Below are positions 25,678 through 32,965 of a stretch of DNA of 64,000 nt, piece after piece. Origin of the DNA: Agrococcus sp. Marseille-Q4369 (lineage in GTDB: Bacteria; Actinomycetota; Actinomycetes; Actinomycetales; Microbacteriaceae); contig NZ_CP070501.1 of the NCBI RefSeq assembly GCF_018308945.1, positions 2,046,001 through 2,110,000 of the forward strand. Reading direction: 5' to 3'. The position numbers were made by a program, and so were the translations under genes. Position 1 is the first letter of the stretch. Each line of letters begins with the position of its first letter. The notes beneath the pieces were generated by a model. That model was not told the origin of the DNA, ran no database searches, and worked only from the letters and a program-made list of their open reading frames with translations.

Positions 25678-26369
25678 TTACCTTGGCGGGCCCGGGGGCG
25701 TGGCTTACTGCCACGGGCTCCGCCCGGGCGATCGCCTGCCCTGCATCCCTCGTGGACTCGGGTCCGCCGCTGCGCTCCTTCGAAGCGTCGGCCGCAACGG
25801 CCGGTTCTGTAGTCCACGCCGCGCTGCAGCTCTGGTTGGAGCGCGAGTCCTGGACGGGGAGCGAGCCGCTGACTGCGCTGCGGTCGGCGCTGAAGGCGGC
25901 GGAGCTCTCGCTCGATACGCGGCTTATGGCACTTCCATCAGGCGGTCGCGCATTGCAAAGCCTCCGCTCGATCGCCACGCATCTGTCCGAGCTCCTCGTG
26001 GTAGAGGGAGCGCGATCGCAAGACCTGAGCGTCGAAGTCCTGCTGGTATCGCGGGTCGACCGCTTCTGGGGAGTGCCCGACCTGGTGGTCGAAGCGACGC
26101 GCACCTTGATCGTGGACTTCAAGACAGGGCTGCAGACCGCCCAGGCCTCCGAAGCCGCACAGCGGCAGTTGATGTTCTACGCGCACCTGCTGCGGTCCCA
26201 GACAGGTCGGGCCGCCGACGAGCTGGTTGTGCTCTCACCCGCGCGCGCAGATCGAGTCCGCTGCGATGAGAAGGAGGTCGAGCTGTACATCGAGCGCCTG
26301 CGATCGCTTCGCGAGACGAGCTCCCGCAACGCCGCACCGGAGCAAGGCTTGTGCACATACTGCCGATAA
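25674..26369 (+). CDS. PD-(D/E)XK nuclease, RecB/Cas4-like, coupled to the helicase
   Basis: A 231-residue nuclease. It shows the His of GSVVHAALQLWLE (about 42-54), GVPDLVVEA, the catalytic LIVDFKTG (Asp-x-Lys, near 146-153) and QLMFYAHLLRS with the Gln-x3-Tyr motif. An early Cys (IACPAS) and a C-terminal CTYCR recall the four-Cys iron-sulphur clamp of Cas4/AddB nucleases. The protein ends immediately after CTYC, so the last part of that clamp is missing and the gene may be 3'-truncated. Its ATG overlaps the helicase TGA, giving tight coupling. It could degrade DNA handed over by the helicase. Confidence 0.85.
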   Translation: MITLAGPGAWLTATGSARAIACPASLVDSGPPLRSFEASAATAGSVVHAALQLWLERESWTGSEPLTALRSALKAAELSLDTRLMALPSGGRALQSLRSIATHLSELLVVEGARSQDLSVEVLLVSRVDRFWGVPDLVVEATRTLIVDFKTGLQTAQASEAAQRQLMFYAHLLRSQTGRAADELVVLSPARADRVRCDEKEVELYIERLRSLRETSSRNAAPEQGLCTYCR

Positions 26370-26417
26370 GTCCACCACCCCGGGGGACGCAACCCCACAA
26401 GCCTGTATGCGATGCCC

Positions 26418-26548
26418 GCATCGCGCCGATGTAAAGCAGGTCCTCCCATCGTGGTGAGGAGCCGTCGACGTCGCTGAGCACGACGACGTTAGCCTCGAGC
26501 CCCTTGTGGGCGTGCACGGTGCCCCACGGTGTCGGCGCGTGGGACATC
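26418..26548 (-). pseudogene. remnant of a UvrD-like (NERD-type) helicase C-terminus
   Basis: The minus strand encodes TPWGTVHAHKGLEANVVVL followed by SDVDGSSPRWEDLLYIGAMR, nearly the motif V-VI region of the intact NERD helicase at 37390-39159 (WGTVHAFKGLEAPAVVLTD and onward). The rest of the gene is absent. It abuts the nuclease 3' end of the defence island, so the island or a deletion destroyed it. Confidence 0.7.
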
Positions 26549-26643
26549 ACCTGCAACGCGGTCTGCCCCGGCCCGATCGAATCGCCCATGACGGCCGGCG
26601 CCGCATACGGCGTCGACGATTCACGGTGCGGCGCGTGGCCGCG

Positions 26644-26750
26644 CCAGTCGAGGTCGCCGCCGCGGTGACCTGCCGCGTGGGACCCGACTTGGGCTACACC
26701 ACCGGAACCGCCATGCACGTCGACGGCGGCTACGTGATGGCCCGACCTAG
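26644..26750 (+). pseudogene. remnant of a short-chain dehydrogenase C-terminus
   Basis: The plus strand encodes VEVAAAVTCRVGPDLG then YTTGTAMHVDGGYVMA, the C-terminal hallmark of classical SDR (FabG-like) enzymes. No Rossmann motif or catalytic Tyr-Lys lies upstream, and no stop follows at the expected place. Together with the helicase fragment it makes 26370-27028 a stretch of gene debris; I see no intact gene there. Confidence 0.7.
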
Positions 26751-27028
26751 GCGGCTGGATCGCAACGGGCCCCGCGAGCTCCTGCACATCGGCTCGGCGC
26801 GTCGCATCCCGGCGCGTGCGCACCGCAATCCCCGCGGTCATGCAGGAGCTCCCTTGCGGTTATTCGGCGGCGCAGCCCGCGGCAAGCGAGGGAGGCCGGT
26901 GCGGGCGAATCGGCGCCGACGCCGATCGGCTGAGCCGATCGTCCGCAAGCTCTCGGAAAGCAACGGAGTCTCGATCGCGATACGCCGACGAGCGCTTCGA
27001 GACCTACGCCCGCCGACGCCCTGGCGTC

Positions 27029-28417
27029 CTAGGCGGCCTGCGCCGTGGCCCGCCGGAAACGCGCCCCCCAGTGATCCACCGGGAGCTGCGCCCCAGCCCC
27101 CGTCAGCGCCTCCCGCAGCGTCCGCCCCTTCGGCTCGTCGCTTGCCTCGGTGAGCAACCCGCGCCGCCGCAGCTCCGGCGTCACGAGGTCCACGAACCGC
27201 TCGATGTCTGCCGGCCGCACAGCCGCCGTGATGTTGAACCCGTCGACTCCCGACTCCTCGCGCCAGCGCTCGAGCTCGTCCACGACCGTGGTGGGGGAGC
27301 CGACGATCACCGGGCCGCGGCCGCCGATCGCGACGAATTCCGCGAGGTCGCGCACCGTCCACTTCCGGCCGGACGAGAGGGTCGTGAAGGACGCGAGCGC
27401 CGAGTGGTTCGCCTCCGTCTGCACGTGCTCGAGGGTCGCATCGGGGTCGAGGCCTGAGAGGTCGACGCCGGTCCAGCCGCCGAAGAGCGCGAGCGCGCCC
27501 TCGATGTCGACGTGCTGCCGATACTCCTCGAGCCGCGCCTGCGCCTCCTCATCGGTCTCGGCGACGATCACGGTCGCGATCGTCAGGATGCGCACCGCAT
27601 CCGCCGACCGTCCACGCTCGACGAGCCCCTCGCGCACGCCGTCGACCCAGCGCCGCACGAGCTGCGGCGTCGACCCCGAGAAGAAGATCGCCTCGGCGTG
27701 GTCGAGCGAGAACGCCTGCCCGCGGCTCGACGCGCCCGCTTGGAAGAGGTAGGGCGTGCCCTGCGGCCCTGGGTGAGCGAGCGCATAGCCCGGCACCTTG
27801 AACCACTCGCCCTCGTGCTCGATCGGGTGCACGCGGTCGGGATCGACCCAGACGCCCGACTCCTTGTCGGCGACCACCGCATCCGGCTCGAACGAGCCCT
27901 CGAAGAGCTTGTACATGACCTGCATGTACTCGTCGGCGCGGTCGTAGCGCACGTCGTGCGGCAGCTGCTTGTCGTAGCCGAGGTTGCGCGCGGCCGAGTC
28001 CTGGTAGGACGTGACGATGTTCCACGCGATGCGGCCGCCGGTGAAGTGGTCGAGCGTCGTGAGCGTGCGCGCGAGCAGGTAGGGCGACTCGTAGGTGACC
28101 GACGCCGTGACGCCGAAGCCGAGCCGCTCGGTGACCGCCGCCATGGCCGGCACCGCGACGAGCGGGTCGAGCACCGGGTACTGCACGCCGCCGCGCGCGG
28201 TCGCCTCGATGCCGTCGCCGTAGACGTCGTAGACGCCCGGGATGTCGGCGAGGAACAGCGCCGAGAAGCCGCCGCGCTCGAGCGTCTTGGCGAGGTCCGT
28301 CCAGTACGCGAGCTTGTCGAAGTCGCGCGCCTGCGACTCAGGGTGCCGCCAGAGTCCCGGCGACTGGTGGTTGGGCACGAGCATCTCGAAGGCGCTCAGC
28401 AGCAGGGGGCGGGTCAT
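27029..28417 (-). CDS. LLM-class flavin-dependent monooxygenase (NtaA/SnaA/DszA type)
   Basis: A 462-residue bacterial-luciferase-like monooxygenase that uses FMNH2 supplied by a separate reductase. Family marks include WTDLAKTLERGGFSALFLAD, the GRIAWNIVTSYQDSAARNLG block, and EYMQVMYKLFEGSF. The length matches the NtaA/SnaA/DszA subgroup, which opens C-N or C-S bonds in aminopolycarboxylates, sulphur heterocycles or similar. The substrate cannot be assigned. Its ATG overlaps the stop of the MHS symporter that follows downstream (ATGA), so uptake and oxidation of one compound are probably linked. No flavin reductase gene is adjacent. Confidence 0.88.
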   Translation of the reverse strand: MTRPLLLSAFEMLVPNHQSPGLWRHPESQARDFDKLAYWTDLAKTLERGGFSALFLADIPGVYDVYGDGIEATARGGVQYPVLDPLVAVPAMAAVTERLGFGVTASVTYESPYLLARTLTTLDHFTGGRIAWNIVTSYQDSAARNLGYDKQLPHDVRYDRADEYMQVMYKLFEGSFEPDAVVADKESGVWVDPDRVHPIEHEGEWFKVPGYALAHPGPQGTPYLFQAGASSRGQAFSLDHAEAIFFSGSTPQLVRRWVDGVREGLVERGRSADAVRILTIATVIVAETDEEAQARLEEYRQHVDIEGALALFGGWTGVDLSGLDPDATLEHVQTEANHSALASFTTLSSGRKWTVRDLAEFVAIGGRGPVIVGSPTTVVDELERWREESGVDGFNITAAVRPADIERFVDLVTPELRRRGLLTEASDEPKGRTLREALTGAGAQLPVDHWGARFRRATAQAA

Positions 28418-29811
28418 CGTGCGGTCCTCTCGGTGGTGGCGAGCGCGGGCTCGGCCTCGGTCGGGGTGGTCTCGTGGTCGGAATCAGGGCGGATGCGCTC
28501 GGTCGCGCCGTGCAGGTCGCCCAGGTCGGTGCCGGGCCGGTCGCGCGCGGGGTCGGCGGCGAAGAGGGCCGCGACGATCGAGAGCGCCGCGAGCACTGAC
28601 AGGTAGCCGGCGATGAGCCACGGCTCGTTGCCGCCCGCCGAGAACAGCAGCGCTGCGATCATCGGCATCAGCCCGCCGCCGAGCACGGAGCCGATCTGGT
28701 AGCCGAGGCTCACGCCCGAGTAGCGCACGTGCACGGGGAACTGCTCCGCGAACCACGCAGCCTGCGGCCCGTAGACCGAGTCGTGGGTGATGTTCACGCC
28801 GATCACGACGATGAGCGGCAGCAGCGCCAGCGGGCCGGCGTCGAGGAAGGCGAAGAGCGCCCAGCCGAAGACGCCGATGGCGGCGTAGCCGAAGATCGAG
28901 ACGCGGCGGCGGCCGACGCGGTCGGAGAGCCAGCTCCACAGCGGCGTCGCGACGAGGCCCAGCGCCGAGGCGATCATCACGGCGGTGACGCCCGAGGTCG
29001 TGTCGCCGCGTTCGCTCGAGAGGTAGCTGAGCATGTAGACGGTGATGAGGAAGTAGACGGCGTTCTGGCCGAGCCGCAGGCCAATCGTGATGAGCAGCGG
29101 GCGGCGGTGGTTGCGCAGCAGCTCGGCGACCGGTGCGCGCGTGACGCCGGTCGAGCGGTGCTGCTCGAACTCGGGCGCATCCTCGACGCCGAGCCGGATC
29201 CACAGCCCGAAGGCGACGAGCACCGCCGAGATGAGGAACGGGATCCGCCAGCCGAAGTCGGTGAACTGCTCGGCGCTGAGCGTCTGCTGCACGATGAAGA
29301 AGGCGCCGGTCGCGAGCAGCATGCCCGCGGAGGAGCCGAGCTGCGTGAACGAGCCGAAGAGCCCGCGATGCCTGGCGGGCGCGTGCTCGACGCTCAGCAG
29401 CGCCGAACCGCCCCACTCGGCGCCCGCCGAGAGGCCCTGCAGCACGCGCAGCACGATGAGCGCGCCGACCGCCCACCAGCCGATCGTGGCGAAGTTCGGC
29501 AGCAGCCCGATGATCGTCGTCGCGACGCCCATGAGCAGCAGCGAGGCGACGAGCAGCGACTTGCGGCCGATGCGGTCGCCGAGGTGACCGGCGATGATGC
29601 CGCCGAGCGGCCGCACGACGATGCCGACGGCGAGCGTCGCGAACGATGCGATCGTGCCGGCGAGCGCGCTGCCCTCGGGGAAGAACTGCGTGCTGAAGAT
29701 GAGGGCGGATGCGGTGCCGTAGAGGTAGAAGTCGTACCACTCGATCGTGGTGCCGACGAAGGAGGAGGCGAGCACGCGCCGTCGTTGCGCGCCCCGGTCG
29801 ATGCTGGTCAT
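28414..29811 (-). CDS. MFS transporter, metabolite:H+ symporter (MHS) family
   Basis: A 465-residue, twelve-helix symporter. The family start SFVGTTIEWYDFYLYGTASA and the loop GHLGDRIGRKSLLV (about residues 83-96) with its repeat in the second half (DRVGRRRV) are typical of the MHS/ProP/KgtP branch, which imports osmolytes, dicarboxylates and aromatic acids. It is encoded on the minus strand, its stop overlapping the oxygenase ATG. By position it is transcribed first and the oxygenase second. The cargo is therefore probably the oxygenase substrate; its identity is unknown. The longer upstream frame is rejected because GAGAGGACG precedes this ATG. Confidence 0.88.
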   Translation of the reverse strand: MTSIDRGAQRRRVLASSFVGTTIEWYDFYLYGTASALIFSTQFFPEGSALAGTIASFATLAVGIVVRPLGGIIAGHLGDRIGRKSLLVASLLLMGVATTIIGLLPNFATIGWWAVGALIVLRVLQGLSAGAEWGGSALLSVEHAPARHRGLFGSFTQLGSSAGMLLATGAFFIVQQTLSAEQFTDFGWRIPFLISAVLVAFGLWIRLGVEDAPEFEQHRSTGVTRAPVAELLRNHRRPLLITIGLRLGQNAVYFLITVYMLSYLSSERGDTTSGVTAVMIASALGLVATPLWSWLSDRVGRRRVSIFGYAAIGVFGWALFAFLDAGPLALLPLIVVIGVNITHDSVYGPQAAWFAEQFPVHVRYSGVSLGYQIGSVLGGGLMPMIAALLFSAGGNEPWLIAGYLSVLAALSIVAALFAADPARDRPGTDLGDLHGATERIRPDSDHETTPTEAEPALATTERTAR

Positions 29812-30131
29812 GCGGTCGTCCTCTCGTAGCCCAAGGGAGCCGCATCCGGGCACGCCAAGCGCGCTCGGTCGATGCCGGCCAGTGCCGGTGTCGATGCGGG
29901 AGATCCATCGGTCCTGGCCGAAGCACCCGCGCGATCACGGGTTGCTGCGGCGTCGTTGAGCCAGGTCTCTCAGCCGCTCTGGATGGTGTGCTCTCAACGT
30001 AGGAGCGGCTGGCGGGGGCTGCACGGGTGCGGCGTCATGGACGGTAACAGAGCGGGCGCGCGTGCGAATCTCCAGTCCGCCCACAGGTCCGACTTGTCGG
30101 CGGTGCGGGATAGGTTGCACGAGGAGGTGCT
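29812..30131. other. intergenic region between the MHS operon and the Kiwa-like pair
   Basis: No gene is supported in these 320 bases. A TAGGTT box at 30109-30114, 17 bases before the kwaA-like ATG, is a plausible -10. It would give a short leader with the GAGGAGGTG site. The left part should hold the promoter of the leftward symporter gene. Confidence 0.35.
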
Positions 30132-30686
30132 ATGGACAAGAGCTTGAGGGTGCGCAAGAACATCCAGGCGGCAACTCAGATTGCTGCGCTCGTCTCGAGC
30201 GCTATCGCGCCTATGTTCGCAGTTCTGACGATCCGGCTGCTGCCTGCTGCGACGCCATGGCTGTGGGTTTGCATCGTCATCACGGTTGCGGGACTGCTCG
30301 GCGGTCTGTACTTGAGGTACTTGGCAGGGGGGCGTCCCGCGGAACCGAAGATCACACAGGTCGCCGCCGCCGATGGTGAAGCGATCACCTACGTCGGGTC
30401 GCTACTGCTCCCTCTAGTTGCTGCAACGACCCCATCGCTCAACGACGCAGTTGCATACTTGGCGGTTACTGTCGTTTTTGTTGTGATCTTGTTCCAGACG
30501 CGCGCGCTTGCTGTCAACCCCGTGCTATACCTTCTCGGTATCAAGGCCTGGAAAGTGAAGGCAGACACCATCCCTGGGGGCGAGATGATCTTGCTCGGCC
30601 GCAATGAGCCGCGCGAAGGAGAATCGTACGCGGTACTGGTGGGTCGCTTCAGCTTGTTCGAAGATCGAAAGGCAAGCACAACTTGA
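30132..30686 (+). CDS. KwaA-like membrane protein (Kiwa defence)
   Basis: A 184-residue protein with four hydrophobic helices (about 17-37, 42-64, 88-103, 108-130) and a cytoplasmic C-terminal domain. KwaA of Kiwa is likewise a four-helix membrane protein that senses phage at the envelope and works with KwaB. The match is by topology, size and partner, not by sequence I can recall exactly. A GAGGAGGTG site is 5 bases before the ATG. GC content is visibly lower than in neighbours and rarer codons are used, a sign of recent transfer. The stop overlaps the next start. Confidence 0.62.
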   Translation: MDKSLRVRKNIQAATQIAALVSSAIAPMFAVLTIRLLPAATPWLWVCIVITVAGLLGGLYLRYLAGGRPAEPKITQVAAADGEAITYVGSLLLPLVAATTPSLNDAVAYLAVTVVFVVILFQTRALAVNPVLYLLGIKAWKVKADTIPGGEMILLGRNEPREGESYAVLVGRFSLFEDRKASTT

Positions 30687-31693
30687 ACGCAGATGCCATG
30701 GATTGGCGCCGAAGCGAACCGAGCTTCTCCGATCCGAAACTCTTCATGGGCCGCCGCGGACCCAAGGGATTCCAGTTCGGGCGAGTTCAGATTGCGCCCG
30801 ACGTCAAGTCAGAACTCACAGAGCTCGTCGCAAACGCCAGCAGTCGACTGCGTGAAGGCGAGGGCGTCCGGTACTCCGATACCCGCTTGCTTGAGGAGCA
30901 TGAACACATGCGCGCTTCGTGGGAAGACATCCTGGGGCCGGATGACTCTAGCGCGGATTCGCTGGATGGCCGCAGCCACGCATCTCCCGCGGCGCATGGC
31001 GCTCTCTCGCACAGTGCGTCTTTGCCGACCGGGTTGGCGCAGCTCGACGAGTTTGCCCACTACGTCAGCTTGGACGACCTGCGGACGATTCCCTTCACGT
31101 TCTATGCTGTGCTGGTCACCGCCGACGATGGTTCGTCCTGGGTGTTCGTCCGCAGAGTCCGCGGGTTCAGGGTGGCTAAACCGGGTCGCATGCTGTTCAG
31201 ATATGGGGACGCCCTCGCGAAGTTCGAGGAGCCCCTGTTCCGCATCGAGTACGACTTTGATTTCGTTGTCCGGGGCGAGGAACTGGCTGTCTGGCGACCA
31301 GACGACCTGCTTGCCTTGCTGACTGACACAGAAGCGATGGCACGAGCTGTCCCGGCGTATGTGAGCAACATCGAGAGCGCCATCTCCGCTCGGCTAACGC
31401 AATCAACCATCGAGTTCGTGAAGACGCGCGGTGCATCAGGAACCCGAGCCGCCCAACAGCTTCGTCGGTTGTCCCGAGCGAACTGGCTGGCAGAGGTCAC
31501 GGAAGCGGCGCTCGAGATCGCAGTCTCCGATGTGTCAGAAGTCGCTCCTGGAATCCGCGCGACGCCACAAGGACTCGAGGTCCCGGAAGCTGACATCCCG
31601 ATCTTCCTCAACGTACTGGAACAGCGCGTGTGGCGCGGAGCCTTCGATCGCGAGGTGAGACAGGCTCAAGCGTTCTCGACTGTTCGCGAGTAG
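30683..31693 (+). CDS. KwaB-like DUF4868 protein (Kiwa defence)
   Basis: A 336-residue soluble protein. The segment FRIEYDFDFVVRGEELAVW followed by RPDDLLALLTDTEAM fits the DUF4868 core, where a hydrophobic strand pair leads into the helix that follows. KwaB proteins of this family are about 315 residues and bind DNA in response to KwaA. The TTG start overlaps the kwaA TGA (TTGA), with AAAGG upstream; an ATG 15 bases later (MDWRRSEPS) is the alternative. Low GC relative to the window is shared with its partner. If DUF4868 is confirmed, the pair is a complete two-gene Kiwa system. Confidence 0.65.
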   Translation: MNADAMDWRRSEPSFSDPKLFMGRRGPKGFQFGRVQIAPDVKSELTELVANASSRLREGEGVRYSDTRLLEEHEHMRASWEDILGPDDSSADSLDGRSHASPAAHGALSHSASLPTGLAQLDEFAHYVSLDDLRTIPFTFYAVLVTADDGSSWVFVRRVRGFRVAKPGRMLFRYGDALAKFEEPLFRIEYDFDFVVRGEELAVWRPDDLLALLTDTEAMARAVPAYVSNIESAISARLTQSTIEFVKTRGASGTRAAQQLRRLSRANWLAEVTEAALEIAVSDVSEVAPGIRATPQGLEVPEADIPIFLNVLEQRVWRGAFDREVRQAQAFSTVRE

Positions 31694-31882
31694 GCCACGA
31701 TCGCCAGTAGCGGGCGAGGTACGGAGAAGTGACCAGCGTGCATCGCGCGGCGCGCTGAGCTTCGAGTCCCGGGTGCGGAGCAAGTCGTCTGACCGCGGTC
31801 GCCGTCGGCCCGCGGAGCGCGGTCTCCTGGGCATTGCCCCGGTTCGCCATAGACTCATTCTTGTGGCGAACGGGGCCCAACT

Positions 31883-31922
31883 GCCAGTGACTCTTAGACG
31901 AGGCCAGTGACTCTTAGACGAG
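31883..31922. repeat. 20-bp perfect tandem duplication at the 3' end of the cyclodeaminase gene
   Basis: The unit GCCAGTGACTCTTAGACGAG occurs twice back to back. The right copy contains the stop codon and last residues of the ornithine-cyclodeaminase gene. The left copy lies outside it, on the Kiwa side. A duplicated gene end next to a transferred low-GC block is what an integration or excision scar would leave. Confidence 0.8.
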
Positions 31923-32939
31923 GACGGGCGCGCCGATCATCCCGTAGAGGTCCTTCGGGTCCTCGGGCTCTGCGATGAGGTCGATCGGCTCCGAGAAGCG
32001 CGTCGTCGCGGTCGCCCTCTGCACGTAGCGGAGCGCCGTGAAGTCCTCGATCGCGAAGCCGACCGAGTCGAAGACCGTCACCTGCTCGCTCGAGGTGCGC
32101 CCCGCATCCGCCCCCGTGATGACGCGCCAGAGCTCGGTGACGGGCGAGTCGGCAGGCAGCAGCTGGATCTCGCCCTCGATGCGCGTCTGCGGCTCGTGCT
32201 CGACGAAGACGCTGTGGCGGCGCACGATCTCAAGATCGAGCTCGGTCTTGCCAGGGCAGTCGCCGCCGATCGCGTTGAGATGCGCGCCGGCCGGCACCTC
32301 GTCGACGCGCAGCACCGTCGCGTTCTGCTTGTCGGCCGTGCACGTCGTGATGACGTCGGCGTCGCGCACGGCGTCGGCGGCGGATGCCTCGATCGAGACC
32401 TCGAAGCCGAGATGGCGGAGGTGCCGAGCCGCGGTCTCCGCGGTCGGGCCGTCGACGTCGAAGAGGCGCAGCCGCGTGACGCCCGGCAGCTGCGAGCGCA
32501 CGGCCAGCGCTTGGAAGACCGCTTGCGAGCCGGCGCCGATCATGCCCATCCGGGTGCTGTCGTGCCGGGCGAGGTGCTTCGCCGCGAGGCCCGACACCGC
32601 CGCGGTGCGGAGCGCCGTGAGGATCGTCATCTCCGACAGGAACGTGGGGTAGCCGGTCATGACGTCGGCGAGCACGCCGAACGCCGTGACGGTCTGGAAG
32701 CCGCGCGACGGGTTCGACGGGTGACCGTTGACGTACTTGAAGCCGTAGGCGGTGCCGTCGCTCGTCGGCATGAGCTCGATGACGCCGAGCGGCGAGTGGC
32801 TCGCGACGCGCGGCTCCCGCTCGAACTGCTCCCAGCGGCGGAAGTCGGTTTCGAGCTCGTCGACGAGGTCGGCGATGATGCGCTCGGGACCCGTCTCGCG
32901 GATCCACGCGCGCATGTTGGCGACGCTGACGAAGCGCAT
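31914..32939 (-). CDS. ornithine cyclodeaminase / mu-crystallin family protein
   Basis: A 341-residue NAD(P)-binding enzyme. The Rossmann signature is MGMIGAGSQAVFQALA (about 134-149), followed by strand LRLFDVDGPT. The conserved Asn-Pro-Ser-rich loop (NGHPSNPSRGFQTV) and the Asp in the VFDSVGFAIEDF motif near residue 300 fit the family. Members convert ornithine to proline or reduce cyclic imines and opine-like compounds. It is the last gene of LysR-MHS-peptidase-cyclodeaminase, about 26 bases after the M24 gene, with a GGAGAGGAG site. Products of the peptidase may feed it; that is inference. Confidence 0.88.
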   Translation of the reverse strand: MRFVSVANMRAWIRETGPERIIADLVDELETDFRRWEQFEREPRVASHSPLGVIELMPTSDGTAYGFKYVNGHPSNPSRGFQTVTAFGVLADVMTGYPTFLSEMTILTALRTAAVSGLAAKHLARHDSTRMGMIGAGSQAVFQALAVRSQLPGVTRLRLFDVDGPTAETAARHLRHLGFEVSIEASAADAVRDADVITTCTADKQNATVLRVDEVPAGAHLNAIGGDCPGKTELDLEIVRRHSVFVEHEPQTRIEGEIQLLPADSPVTELWRVITGADAGRTSSEQVTVFDSVGFAIEDFTALRYVQRATATTRFSEPIDLIAEPEDPKDLYGMIGAPVLV

Positions 32940-32965
32940 CCTGCTCCTCTCCTTGCCTCTGCTGG

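Noticed and set aside
26506-27153. 215-codon plus-strand frame in the debris region
   Set aside because: It mixes antisense of the helicase remnant with Arg/Pro-rich sequence and has no start signal; only the short SDR remnant in another frame is convincing.
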